Program-made: the position numbers and the translations under genes | Source: Chersky-806 sp036502405 | GTDB lineage: Bacteria > Actinomycetota > Acidimicrobiia > IMCC26256 > JAENVU01 | Assembly (NCBI GenBank): GCA_036502405.1 | Contig: DASXYP010000066.1 | Span: 1-64,000, forward strand | Direction: 5' to 3' | DNA: 64,000 nt | Notes under the pieces: model-generated | What the model saw: only the letters and a program-made list of their open reading frames with translations | Database searches by the model: none | Told to the model about the DNA's origin: nothing | Shown here: one piece after another, positions 31,200-39,566 of the stretch | How the letters are laid out: the number at the start of each line of letters is the position of its first letter | Numbering within the stretch: position 1 is the stretch's first letter

Positions 31200-31912
31200 C
31201 GGTCTGCGCTCTCGTACTGGTCGTGCCTACGGAACCACGACAGGTCGCCCTCGTTGCGCCCGAGCGGTGCCCGGTCGAGCCACTGCCACATGTTCCACGT
31301 CGCGTCGAGCCCTCGTGCGTACGCCGAGTAGGTGTGGTGCACGACGCCGTCCTGGAGCACGAACGCGCTCATGCCGGGACCTTCGAACGGCAGGTTCGCC
31401 GGCTCGACCATCCAGCCCTCGAGCTCGCGGAAGTTGTACGTCGCGCCCTTCGCGATCGACTCCTCCGTGAACGACACGCCGAAGTCGAAGTTGAAGTCGC
31501 TGCGGCCCGACGACGCCCACGGGAAGCTCCATCCCATGCGCTCCCGGTACGCGAGGAGCTTCTCCAGCGGTGCCCGGGAGACCGCGGTGAACGCGACGTC
31601 GTGGTGCCGAAGGTGGACCTGCGTCTCGTCGAACCCGTCCGCGACCCCCGAGCAGCTCGGGCAGCCCTCGTCCCAGTCCGGGCCGTACATGAAGTGGTAG
31701 ACGATCAGCTGCGACCGGCCGTCGAACAGGTCGGCGAGCGTGCCTTCTCCGGCTTCGGTGTCGAAGCGGTAGTCCTGCTCCACCGGCACCCACGGCAGCT
31801 CCTGGCGCCGGTGGGCCAGGTCGTCGGCGAGCCGGGTCAGCTCCTTCTCGGCCTTCAGCAGGTCGATTCGCTCGTCGAGCCATGCGTCTCTGGTTGCGGT
31901 GCGGTGCGTCAT
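31196..31912 (-). CDS. DUF899 thioredoxin-like protein (2)
   Basis: The product is 238 residues. It has the same architecture as the first: RRQELPWVPVEQDYRFDTEAG, LADLFDGRSQLIVYHFM and CPSCS in the active-loop position. The start ATG overlaps the stop of the AHSA1 gene by one base (TGATG), and its own stop overlaps the microprotein gene, so translation is coupled through the operon. Reaction unknown; a thiol redox role is suggested by the CxxC motif. Confidence 0.88.
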   Translation of the reverse strand: MTHRTATRDAWLDERIDLLKAEKELTRLADDLAHRRQELPWVPVEQDYRFDTEAGEGTLADLFDGRSQLIVYHFMYGPDWDEGCPSCSGVADGFDETQVHLRHHDVAFTAVSRAPLEKLLAYRERMGWSFPWASSGRSDFNFDFGVSFTEESIAKGATYNFRELEGWMVEPANLPFEGPGMSAFVLQDGVVHHTYSAYARGLDATWNMWQWLDRAPLGRNEGDLSWFRRHDQYESADR

Positions 31913-32355
31913 CAGTCGCTCCTGGTGTCGGTGGCGAACGTGCGGTCGAGCTCGCGCAGGGCGTCGCTCCAGCCGTCATGGTGTCCGGCCCGGGCCTCGT
32001 CGTCGGGGAGCCCGACCTGATGGATCTCGACGACGGTGGACTCCTGGACCGGCTCGAAGGTCACGGTGACGATCGAGTCTCGGTGGTGCGTGGCGGCCGA
32101 AGTCCACGTGAACACCAGCCGCCGCGGTCGATCGATCTCGCGGTAGGTGCCGGTGTGCAGCATCGAGGACTCGTCGTCGAGCATCACGATGCGGAACGCG
32201 CCGCCGACCCGCGGATCGGTCTCGGCTCGGGTCTCGCGCGAGGTGCCGGGCTTCATCCAGGTACCGAGGCTCTCGGCGTCCAACCACGCGTCGAACAGGA
32301 CGTCCGCGGGAGCGGCGATCTCGCGCCGGACGGTGACGACGAACCCCTCGGTCAT
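31912..32355 (-). CDS. SRPBCC/AHSA1-family protein (2)
   Basis: The product is 147 residues from ATG 32355, overlapping the ArsR stop (ATGA). Bet v1-like fold marks: VTVRREIAAPADVLFDAWLD at the N-terminus, PRVGGAFRIVM, RPRRLVFTW, and a C-terminal helix WSDALRELDRTF. It is the partner of the second ArsR regulator. With the two DUF899 genes it forms an ArsR-AHSA1-DUF899-microprotein-DUF899 operon. Ligand unknown. Confidence 0.88.
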   Translation of the reverse strand: MTEGFVVTVRREIAAPADVLFDAWLDAESLGTWMKPGTSRETRAETDPRVGGAFRIVMLDDESSMLHTGTYREIDRPRRLVFTWTSAATHHRDSIVTVTFEPVQESTVVEIHQVGLPDDEARAGHHDGWSDALRELDRTFATDTRSD

Positions 32356-32699
32356 GACGAGCCCTTCGGTCGGTTGCGCTTCGTCACGAAGGCGTCGAGT
32401 GCGGCGAGCTGGTCGGTCCAGAACCGGCGGTAGTGCTCGATCCACTCGCCGGCTTCCTCGAGGGGCGCCGCCTCCAGGGTCAGGATGTGCTCGCGACCGC
32501 GCACCGTCCGGCGCACCAGTCCGGCGCGCTCCAGCACCCGGATGTGCTTCGACGTCGAGTTGAGCGAGATCGGGAAGGCGCTCGCCAGCTCCGTCACCCG
32601 CGCGTCGGAGTCCTCGAGCCGGGCCAGGATGGCTCGCCGGGTCGGGTCGGAGACCGCCGAGAACACCCGGTCCAGGACCGCAGCACTATGTTCACCCAT
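32352..32699 (-). CDS. ArsR-family repressor (2), leaderless and autoregulated
   Basis: The product is 115 residues from ATG 32699. The core AVSDPTRRAILARL and recognition helix SLNSTSKHIRVLE are clear; no metal-site cysteines. Two ATGs lie inside the palindrome, at 32711 and 32699. The second is chosen because it is exactly seven bases after the -10 TATGTT and no ribosome site exists, so the mRNA should start at this codon. The operator covers the -10 and the start, giving tight autorepression of the five-gene operon. Confidence 0.88.
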   Translation of the reverse strand: MGEHSAAVLDRVFSAVSDPTRRAILARLEDSDARVTELASAFPISLNSTSKHIRVLERAGLVRRTVRGREHILTLEAAPLEEAGEWIEHYRRFWTDQLAALDAFVTKRNRPKGSS

Positions 32700-32735
32700 A
32701 GGGGTGAACATACCGGGTCGCGCCCGGGAACGCAA
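32687..32735 (-). promoter_or_regulatory. Promoter with perfect 11-bp palindromic operator across the start codon
   Basis: TATGTTCACCC (32687-32697) and GGGTGAACATA (32702-32712) are perfect inverted repeats around ATAG. Minus-strand -35 TTGCGT (32730-32735), 17-base spacer, -10 TATGTT (32707-32712, part of the palindrome), seven bases to ATG 32699. Confidence 0.75.
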
Positions 32736-32775
32736 CCCCCGGCGTCAAAGCCTTCGCGCCGCTGGGGCGCCGGCT

Positions 32776-32781
32776 TAGGTT
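32776..32781 (+). promoter_or_regulatory. -10 element of leaderless phosphotransferase gene (TAGGTT)
   Basis: TAGGTT, seven bases, ATG 32789. No ribosome site. Together with 32687-32735 it makes a divergent promoter region under 110 bp. Confidence 0.5.
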
Positions 32782-32788
32782 CCGCACC

Positions 32789-33796
32789 ATGCGCAGCCGT
32801 CCATCCGACCTGGACGACGAGCGGCTCCTCCGCACCCTCGACGCCGGTTGGGGTCTGCGGGCCGGCTCGCTGACCTACGTGCCGGAAGGCGGCGGCAGCC
32901 ACCACTGGACGCTGGTCGGCGACGACGGCCGGCACCACTTCGTCACGGTCGACGAGCTCGACGACAAGGACTGGATGGCCGACACCAGGCCCGCCGTCCT
33001 CGACGGGCTCGGTCGTGCGCTCCGAACGGCGTGCGCGCTGCGCGACCTGTCCGGACTCGAGTTCGTCGTGGCTCCGGTCATCGCGCGCGACGGTGGTGTC
33101 CTGCAACGCATCGACGATCGCTATGTCGTCTCCGTGTTCCCGTACCTCACCGGCCACTCGTACCCGTTCGGGCCGTACCCGGACGCCGAGCTTCGACATC
33201 GCGCGCTCGACCTCGTCGCCGCACTGCACCGGGCGACCCCTGTGGTCCGTGACCTCGCGTCCCGACCAGCTCCCCGCTTCGGTGGCGAACGTGACCTGGC
33301 GGCGTTCCTCGCCGATCCCACCCGCCCGTGGAATGCCGGACCCTTTTCCGAGCTCACGCGGGCACGCTTCGCGCAACACGGCCGCGGGCTGGAGCAGCTC
33401 GTCGCCGGGTTCGCGGCTCTCATCGACCGCACCGAACCGGCGCGGTCGAATCCGGTCATCACGCACGGAGAGCCGCACCCCGGCAACCTCATGTGCGTCG
33501 ACGACGGCCTCGTCCTGATCGACTGGGACACGGTGGCGCTGGCGGCGCCCGAGCGCGACCTCGCGTTGATCGTCACCGACGACGAGGACGGCGAGCGCTA
33601 CCAGCAGGCCACCGGGCACACGGTCGACGGTGACGCAATCACCCTCTACCGGCTGCGCTGGTACCTGGACGACCTCGCGAGCGCGGTGCGCATGTTCCGA
33701 CATCCCCATCGCGCCACCGCGGACACGCGACGGTGGTCCGACGGCGTCGAGGCCCAGCTCGAGCAGCTCCCGAGCTGGCTGGCCCGCGTCGGCTGA
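32789..33796 (+). CDS. Aminoglycoside/choline-kinase-like phosphotransferase (APH family)
   Basis: The product is 335 residues. The kinase fold is seen from the ATP lobe (GGGSHHWTLVGDDG) through the catalytic loop HGEPHPGN (226-233) to the metal-binding IDWDTV (about 244). The usual catalytic Asp of the HGDxHxxN loop is Glu here; Asn233 and the DWD aspartate are kept. Relatives phosphorylate small hydroxylated compounds, sometimes antibiotics; no resistance role should be assumed. Start by the -10 spacing. It is divergent from the ArsR operon. Confidence 0.85.
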   Translation: MRSRPSDLDDERLLRTLDAGWGLRAGSLTYVPEGGGSHHWTLVGDDGRHHFVTVDELDDKDWMADTRPAVLDGLGRALRTACALRDLSGLEFVVAPVIARDGGVLQRIDDRYVVSVFPYLTGHSYPFGPYPDAELRHRALDLVAALHRATPVVRDLASRPAPRFGGERDLAAFLADPTRPWNAGPFSELTRARFAQHGRGLEQLVAGFAALIDRTEPARSNPVITHGEPHPGNLMCVDDGLVLIDWDTVALAAPERDLALIVTDDEDGERYQQATGHTVDGDAITLYRLRWYLDDLASAVRMFRHPHRATADTRRWSDGVEAQLEQLPSWLARVG

Positions 33797-33882
33797 GGAT
33801 GACGCGGCCATCCGAGGGCCGCGAGGGCCTTTCTCGGCGCCGGGCGCACCGGTACGGTGGCGCAACGACGGAAGGGGCAGAC

Positions 33883-34455
33883 ATGGATCAGGTGCGGACG
33901 CTCGAGCTGGCGCTGGACGAGCTGACCGGGGTGATCGGCGCGCTCGACGACTCCCAGATGGACGTGGTCACGAACTGCGACCCGTGGACGGTGCGCCGCC
34001 TCGCGAGCCATGCCGTGAACAACCAGCTGCTCTGGGCCGGCATGGTGACCGGCGAGGACATCGTGTCGGCCGAGGTCACGATGGGCGCGGTCGCCTACGA
34101 CGGTGATCTCGGTCCGTTGGCCGAGGACGCCGAGCGACGGTCCCTGGCGATGTGGAGCACCGGCGGGGTGCTGGACCAGGTGCATGCGACCCCGTTCGGG
34201 GAGCTGCCGGGAACCGTGGTCATCAACTTCCCCACCGTCGACGCACTCGCGCACGCCTGGGACCTCTCGGCGAGCATCGGAAGTGCGATCGAGTTCCCGA
34301 CGGAGGCGATACCGGCGTTCGCCGCCGTCGTCGAAGCGACGTGCACCGACCACGCCCGGGAGGTCGGCATCATCCAGGCGGTCACCGAGCCTCCGGTCGA
34401 CGCCACGGAGACCGAGCGCCTGATGGCGGCCGCGGGTCGCGCCATCTCGCGCTAG
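33883..34455 (+). CDS. TIGR03086/DinB-like mycothiol-dependent-type metal protein
   Basis: The product is 190 residues, the four-helix DinB/maleylpyruvate isomerase N-terminal fold. CDPWTVRRLASHAVNNQLLW carries the first metal His, and VDALAHAWDLSASIG carries the second with the conserved tryptophan. Many members of this fold use mycothiol or bacillithiol; none is characterised from this branch. GAAGGGG lies seven bases before ATG 33883, and TACGGT at 33852-33857 could be its -10, giving a short leader. Confidence 0.85.
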   Translation: MDQVRTLELALDELTGVIGALDDSQMDVVTNCDPWTVRRLASHAVNNQLLWAGMVTGEDIVSAEVTMGAVAYDGDLGPLAEDAERRSLAMWSTGGVLDQVHATPFGELPGTVVINFPTVDALAHAWDLSASIGSAIEFPTEAIPAFAAVVEATCTDHAREVGIIQAVTEPPVDATETERLMAAAGRAISR

Positions 34456-34523
34456 CAAACCCGGCGGCGATCCGAACGGGCCACCCGGTTCGAGGGATCG
34501 ACCGCCGGCTCCCGCCCGCCGCG

Positions 34524-34529
34524 TAGCCT
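34524..34529 (+). promoter_or_regulatory. -10 element of leaderless efflux gene (TAGCCT)
   Basis: TAGCCT, eight bases, GTG 34538. The same hexamer lies six bases before GTG 43159. Confidence 0.45.
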
Positions 34530-34537
34530 CGCCCGGC

Positions 34538-36112
34538 GTGAGCACGACCACCGCGACCCGGCGCGGCACGTGGACGCTCGTCGCGACCGGGCTCGGCCTG
34601 TTCATGATCTTCCTCGACGCGATGATCGTGAACGTCGCGCTCCCCGACATCCAACGCGACTTCGGCACCGGCGAGTCGGGGATGCAGTGGGTGGTCGCGG
34701 GCTACAGCCTGACCATGGCGATGTTCATGATGTCGGGCGGGACCTTCAGCGACCACTTCGGGCGGCGGAGGGCGTACATCGTCGGGATCGTGGTCTTCTG
34801 CGTGGCGTCAGTGCTGTGCGGCATCGCCCCCGGGATCGGCGTGCTGATCGCCGCGCGCGGCCTGCAGGGCGTCGGCGCGGCGATCGTCAACGTCACGTCG
34901 CTGGCGCTCGTCGGGGCCGCGTACCCGGATCCGAGCGCGAAGGCGCGCGCGATCGGGATCTGGACCGGCATCGCCGCCGTCGGGCTCGCCATCGGCCCGA
35001 CGCTCGGCGGGGTGCTCACCGAGAACATCGGCTGGCGCAGCATCTTCCTGTTCAATCCGCTCATCGGAATCGCCGCGATCGTCCTGACGCTCCGGGCCGT
35101 CAGCGAGTCCCGCGATCCCGCAAGCCGGAGCTTCGACCTCCCCGGCCAGATCCTCTTCATCGCCGGGATCGGTGTGCTCACCTACGCACTGATCCAGGGC
35201 GGCCACAGCGGCTGGCTCTCGCCGCCGATCCTCGCGTGCTTCGCGGCGTCCGTCGTCGTGCTCGTGCTCTTCGTTCGATACGAGCTGCACGCCGCCGACC
35301 CGATGATGGACATCCACGTGTTCCGGGACCGGGTGTACGACGCGGCGAACTACGCCGTCTTCGCCACGTTGTTCTGCATCTACGGAACGTTGTTCATCAT
35401 CACGCAGTACTTCCAGAACGTGCGCGCCTACAGTCCCGAGAAGACGGGCGTGCTCATGCTCGCCATGACGATCCCGACGATCATCCTCTCGCCGATCACG
35501 GGTCGGGTCGTAGCGGCGCGTGGCGCCCGGAGGCCGACGTTGATCGGGCTCGGCTGCGTGGTGATCGGAACCGGCATCCTCGCGGCGTCGAACGCGGGGA
35601 CGCTGTGGGTGACCCTGGTCGCCCTGGCGTTCGTCGGGTCGGCCGGTGGGGTGTCCGTCGCGGCCGCCACGAGCGAGGCGATGAGCTCGATCCCTCCGGA
35701 GCGCTCCGGGATGGCGTCCGGCATCCTGAGCTCGCAACGGGCGATCGGCTCGACGGCCGGCTTCGCCATCATGGGCAGCATCCTCGCGGTGACGATCTCG
35801 ATCGCGCTCCCCCACAACCTGAAGCCCGTCATCCCGGACGCGACCGAGCGCAACCAGGTCGTGCAGCAGGTCGTCGACGACGCCAACCCGCACGCGATCG
35901 CGAGTCTCATCGGACCGGGGAAGCCGCTGCCGGACAACGTCACCAAGGACGACGACGCGCTCGACGCGGCCGACGACGCCTTCATCGACGGCATCAGGAT
36001 CGCGATGCTCGTCGGCTTCCTCGTGTCGCTGAGTGCCCTGCTCATCGGCTGGCGCCTGTTCCCACGTGGGCGGGAGCGCGTCGACGAGGAGGCCGCGCTC
36101 GAGCCCGGCTGA
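34538..36112 (+). CDS. MFS drug transporter, DHA2 (14-TMS) family
   Basis: The product is 524 residues. Fourteen hydrophobic segments fit the EmrB/QacA branch of proton-driven efflux pumps. Motif A-like GTFSDHFGRRRAYIVG lies after helix 2, and LDAMIVNVALPDIQ in helix 1 is the DHA2 signature. It probably exports a small toxic or signalling compound. Leaderless start at GTG 34538. No regulator is adjacent except the large LuxR gene 47 bases downstream. Confidence 0.93.
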   Translation: MSTTTATRRGTWTLVATGLGLFMIFLDAMIVNVALPDIQRDFGTGESGMQWVVAGYSLTMAMFMMSGGTFSDHFGRRRAYIVGIVVFCVASVLCGIAPGIGVLIAARGLQGVGAAIVNVTSLALVGAAYPDPSAKARAIGIWTGIAAVGLAIGPTLGGVLTENIGWRSIFLFNPLIGIAAIVLTLRAVSESRDPASRSFDLPGQILFIAGIGVLTYALIQGGHSGWLSPPILACFAASVVVLVLFVRYELHAADPMMDIHVFRDRVYDAANYAVFATLFCIYGTLFIITQYFQNVRAYSPEKTGVLMLAMTIPTIILSPITGRVVAARGARRPTLIGLGCVVIGTGILAASNAGTLWVTLVALAFVGSAGGVSVAAATSEAMSSIPPERSGMASGILSSQRAIGSTAGFAIMGSILAVTISIALPHNLKPVIPDATERNQVVQQVVDDANPHAIASLIGPGKPLPDNVTKDDDALDAADDAFIDGIRIAMLVGFLVSLSALLIGWRLFPRGRERVDEEAALEPG

Positions 36113-36147
36113 TCGGGATGAGGGTCGATCGCTGACGGTCGACGCGG

Positions 36148-36153
36148 CAGACT
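36148..36153 (+). promoter_or_regulatory. Possible -10 of leaderless regulator gene (CAGACT)
   Basis: CAGACT, six bases, GTG 36160; identical to the arrangement at 2059-2064. No Shine-Dalgarno. Confidence 0.35.
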
Positions 36154-36159
36154 CTCCGG

Positions 36160-39093
36160 GTGGCAGGTGCCCCTCCAGCTCGATCCGCGCGGATCCCGGT
36201 CGGGACGGTCACGTTCCTGTTCACGGACATCGAGGACTCGACCCGCCGGTGGGACGAGGATCCCAGCGAGATGGCGGACGCGCTGCGCGTCCACGACGCG
36301 ATCCTGCGGGCCGCGATCGAGCGGCACGACGGCTACGTGTTCGGCACCGGCGGGGACGGGTTCTGCGTCGCGTTCTCGGCCGCCGCCGACGCCGCGAGCG
36401 CCGCGCTCGACGCGCAGCAGGACCTGCGCGATGACAGCACCGTCGATTTCGCGGTTCGCATGGGCCTGCACACGGGCGAGGCGATCGAGCGCGACCGGAG
36501 CTACTTCGGCGGCGAGGTCAACCGCGCCGCCCGTCTGATGTCGATCGCGCACGGTGGCCAGGTGCTCGTGTCGGACGCGACCGAGGTGCTGCTCCGCGAC
36601 CGGGTGGGGATGCGTCCGCTGGGCGAGCACCGGCTGCGAGGGCTGCGCGGACGCATGTCCGTGTACCAGGTGGTCGCCGAGGATCTCCGGGCCGATTTTC
36701 CCGTGCTGCGCAGCATCGACGCCCAGACCGGCAACCTTCCGCAGCACCTGAGCTCGCTGATCGGGCGCGAGGAGATCGTCGGCGAGGTCGCCGAGCTCGT
36801 GCGGGGCAACCGACTGGTCACGCTGACGGGCGTCGGCGGGGTCGGGAAGACCCGGCTCGCGGTCGAGGTCGGCGCGGAGGTCGCCGGCGAGCTCGCCGAC
36901 GGCGCCTGGTTGATCGAGCTCGCGTCGGTGAGCGACCCCGACGCGGTGCCGGCGGCCATTGCGACCGTCCTCGGCATCACGCCGCAGGGCGACACCCCGC
37001 TCATCCAGACCGTCGCGGAGACGCTTGCCGGCCGGGAGCTCCTGCTCGTGGTCGACAACTGCGAGCACATCCTCGTGGAGGCCGCCGCGGCGGTCACGAC
37101 CATCCTCGGCCGCTCCGGACGGGTGCGGGTCGTCGCCACCTCGCGCGAGCCGCTCGGCGTCGTCGGCGAGGCCGCGCTCGCGGTTCCGCCGCTCGCGTGC
37201 GACGACGGCGCGGCCTCGGACGCCGTCGCGCTGTTCGTCGATCGGGCGCAGGTCGTCCGGCCGGAGTTCGGGCTCAACGATCCACAGACGACCGACGCGG
37301 TGACCGCGATCTGCGAGACCGTCGACGGGCTCCCCCTCGGCATCGAGCTCGCGGCGGCGCGCATGGGGGCCATGAACGCGGTCGAGATCCGGGACCGCCT
37401 CGCCGACCGGTTCCGCCTCCTGGAGGGCGCGGCGCCGGCGCCCGAGCGGCAGCTCACCCTCCGGCACGCGGTCGACTGGTCCTACGACCTGCTGACGGAC
37501 GACGAACGTGCGCTCCTCCGCACCACGTCGGTCTTCGCCGGCGGCTTCGACCTGACCGGCCTCGTTGCGGTCGTCGACGACGCGGATGACGTCGACGTGC
37601 TGCGGCGTCTCGACTCGCTGGTCCGCAAGTCCCTCGTGGTGGCCGATCTCACTGCCTCCCGAACCCGCTACGCACTGTTCGAGACCATCCGCCAGTTCGC
37701 GGAAGACCGCCTGGCCGAGCACGGGGGTCTCGAGGACGGGCGCGACCGGCACGCCGCGTACTTCGGACGCGAGGCCGCGACCCGATGGGAGGACTGGGAG
37801 GGGCCCGGGTGGCGGGTCGCGGTCGACTGGGTCGAGGCCGAGCTCGGCAACCTGCGGACCGCGTCCCGCTGGAGTGCGTCACGCGGCGACCTGGACGTCG
37901 CGACCGACGTCGCAGCCCACGCGGGGCTGATGGGGTTCTCCGTCCAGCTGTTCGAGACGCTCGCCTGGGCCGAGGAGCTGCTCGAGCGCGCGACCGCGGC
38001 CGACGTCCGCCGACTCCCCCGCCTCTACACCGCGGCCGGCTACGCGTGCTTCGCGGGACGGGCCGCCGCGGCGCAAGCGAACGCGCACCGGGCCACCGAG
38101 CTCGAACGCGACGCGCGCTACGAGGCGTGCCCGCCCGGATACGCCTCGTTCATCGAGGCGCTGGGCGCGGTCTACTGCGGCGACCTCGACCGCTACGTCG
38201 AGCTCACCGGCGAGGTTGCGCACCGGTACGGGCGCGAGCGCGGCTACGGGTTGTCGTCCTACGTCGACGGGCTCCAGTCGGCCGGGCGCACGGAGGAGGC
38301 GCTGGCGCTCACCGAGGAGTCGGTGTCCGTGGCCCGGACGCTCGGCAATCCGTACTGGATCGCCTACTCGCTGTGGATCGCCGGCATGGCGTTCTCCCAC
38401 ACCGAGCCCCGGCGCGCGCTCGCGGCCTGGGACGAGGGCATGACCGTGGTGCGCGACGAGCGCGTGCACTTCTTCGAGGGCTTCATCGCGCGCGACGCGG
38501 CCCGGCTGCACACGTCGGACGGAGAGCCGGTCGCCGCAATCGGGCTGTTCGCGGAGGCGATCACCGCGTTCCAGCGCGCGGGCAACGTTCCCCAGCTGAT
38601 CATCACCCTCGCCAGTGCGCCGGCCTTGTTCGAGCGGATCGGCCGACCCGAAGCGGCGGCGACCTTGTTGGGCGCGCTCGTGAACGAACCGTCCAGCGCC
38701 CACCACGTCCCCGGGCTCGCCGAGCTCGGCGCCCGGGTCACCCACGACCTCGGACCCAAGCGCGCCGAGCAGCTCACCGCGACCGGTGCCGCGCTCGATC
38801 TCGGCGATGCCGCCGTGTACGCACGCCGGCAGCTCGAAGCCGCCCGCCGAGACCCCGTGCCGATACCACGACCGGAGCGTCCGGGCGGGCTGAGCCGCCG
38901 CGAGGTCGAGGTGCTCCGGCTCGTCGCCGACGGGAGGACCGCGACCGAGATCGCCACCGAGCTGTTCATCTCGAAGCGCACCGCCGAGCACCACATCGCG
39001 CACATCTACACGAAGATCGGCGTGGCGAACCGCGCCGCGGCGACCCGGTGGGCGATGCAGCACCGGGTCGTCGGCGGCACCGTCGACGCCTGA
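36160..39093 (+). CDS. Class III nucleotide cyclase - STAND ATPase - TPR - LuxR HTH regulator
   Basis: The product is 977 residues. Residues 14 to about 175 are a class III adenylate/guanylate cyclase domain. Both metal aspartates (Asp23 in FTDIEDST, Asp66 in GTGGDG) and the transition-state pair Asn121/Arg125 in EVNRAARLM are all present, so catalysis is plausible. About 195-500 are an NB-ARC/STAND ATPase: Walker A GVGGVGKTR at 224-232, LLLVVDNCEH as Walker B. About 560-850 are helical TPR-like repeats. About 905-970 are a LuxR helix-turn-helix (GLSRREVEVLRLV to ISKRTAEHHIAHIYTKIG). The family is a large one-component regulator; signal and targets are unknown. Cytoplasmic. Confidence 0.93.
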   Translation: MAGAPPARSARIPVGTVTFLFTDIEDSTRRWDEDPSEMADALRVHDAILRAAIERHDGYVFGTGGDGFCVAFSAAADAASAALDAQQDLRDDSTVDFAVRMGLHTGEAIERDRSYFGGEVNRAARLMSIAHGGQVLVSDATEVLLRDRVGMRPLGEHRLRGLRGRMSVYQVVAEDLRADFPVLRSIDAQTGNLPQHLSSLIGREEIVGEVAELVRGNRLVTLTGVGGVGKTRLAVEVGAEVAGELADGAWLIELASVSDPDAVPAAIATVLGITPQGDTPLIQTVAETLAGRELLLVVDNCEHILVEAAAAVTTILGRSGRVRVVATSREPLGVVGEAALAVPPLACDDGAASDAVALFVDRAQVVRPEFGLNDPQTTDAVTAICETVDGLPLGIELAAARMGAMNAVEIRDRLADRFRLLEGAAPAPERQLTLRHAVDWSYDLLTDDERALLRTTSVFAGGFDLTGLVAVVDDADDVDVLRRLDSLVRKSLVVADLTASRTRYALFETIRQFAEDRLAEHGGLEDGRDRHAAYFGREAATRWEDWEGPGWRVAVDWVEAELGNLRTASRWSASRGDLDVATDVAAHAGLMGFSVQLFETLAWAEELLERATAADVRRLPRLYTAAGYACFAGRAAAAQANAHRATELERDARYEACPPGYASFIEALGAVYCGDLDRYVELTGEVAHRYGRERGYGLSSYVDGLQSAGRTEEALALTEESVSVARTLGNPYWIAYSLWIAGMAFSHTEPRRALAAWDEGMTVVRDERVHFFEGFIARDAARLHTSDGEPVAAIGLFAEAITAFQRAGNVPQLIITLASAPALFERIGRPEAAATLLGALVNEPSSAHHVPGLAELGARVTHDLGPKRAEQLTATGAALDLGDAAVYARRQLEAARRDPVPIPRPERPGGLSRREVEVLRLVADGRTATEIATELFISKRTAEHHIAHIYTKIGVANRAAATRWAMQHRVVGGTVDA

Positions 39094-39281
39094 CCCGACG
39101 CGCGCCAGCCCGAACTTGCGTCGAACGAGCCGCGTGACGCGGCTCGAGTGACGCAGGAACGGAGGTACCCATCGGCAAATGGGTAGGTCTACCGATGCCG
39201 CGCGAGCGGCCCCTCCGGACAATGGGACCTGCCCCGGCCAACCCCGGCCGGCGGCGCAACCGAAACCGAAGGGAAGTCACC

Positions 39282-39554
39282 ATGCTGCTCGCAACCACGA
39301 CGGTCGAGGACGTCGACCGGTTCCTCGAAGTGTTCGGCACCAAGGGCGCCGAGAAGCGCTCGCTCCACGGCTCCAAGGGCTCGACCGTCTTCCGTGACCC
39401 GGCCGAGGAGAACCGGGTGTGGGTGCTGTTCGACTGGGACGAGACCGGCTGGGCCGCGTTCGTCACCGACCCGACGGTCCCCCCGATCCTCAAGGAGGCC
39501 GGCCACCTGACCAAGCCCGAGTCGGCCGCCCTGGTCGGCCGCTACGACGCGTAG
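39282..39554 (+). CDS. Small hypothetical protein, possible dimeric alpha/beta-barrel
   Basis: The product is 90 residues from ATG 39282 with a GAAGGGAAG site upstream. VEDVDRFLEVFGTKGAEKR and RVWVLFDWDETGWAAFV suggest an alternating helix/strand fold like antibiotic-biosynthesis-monooxygenase-type ferredoxin barrels, but no motif proves it. Twelve bases separate it from the AmiC-like gene, so they share a transcript. Confidence 0.72.
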   Translation: MLLATTTVEDVDRFLEVFGTKGAEKRSLHGSKGSTVFRDPAEENRVWVLFDWDETGWAAFVTDPTVPPILKEAGHLTKPESAALVGRYDA

Positions 39555-39566
39555 GGGGACGGGACG

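Noticed and set aside
32789..33796. Antibiotic resistance kinase
   Set aside because: Only the general APH fold is visible; the catalytic loop is altered and there is no resistance context.
35428..37752. 774-codon minus-strand open frame
   Set aside because: Antisense shadow of the MFS pump and LuxR regulator; composition is low-complexity and both opposite genes have clear motifs.
36160..39093. NB-ARC regulator as a phage-defence (STAND/Avs) protein
   Set aside because: It ends in a LuxR HTH and begins with a cyclase domain, a known one-component regulator layout; no nuclease or effector domain is present.
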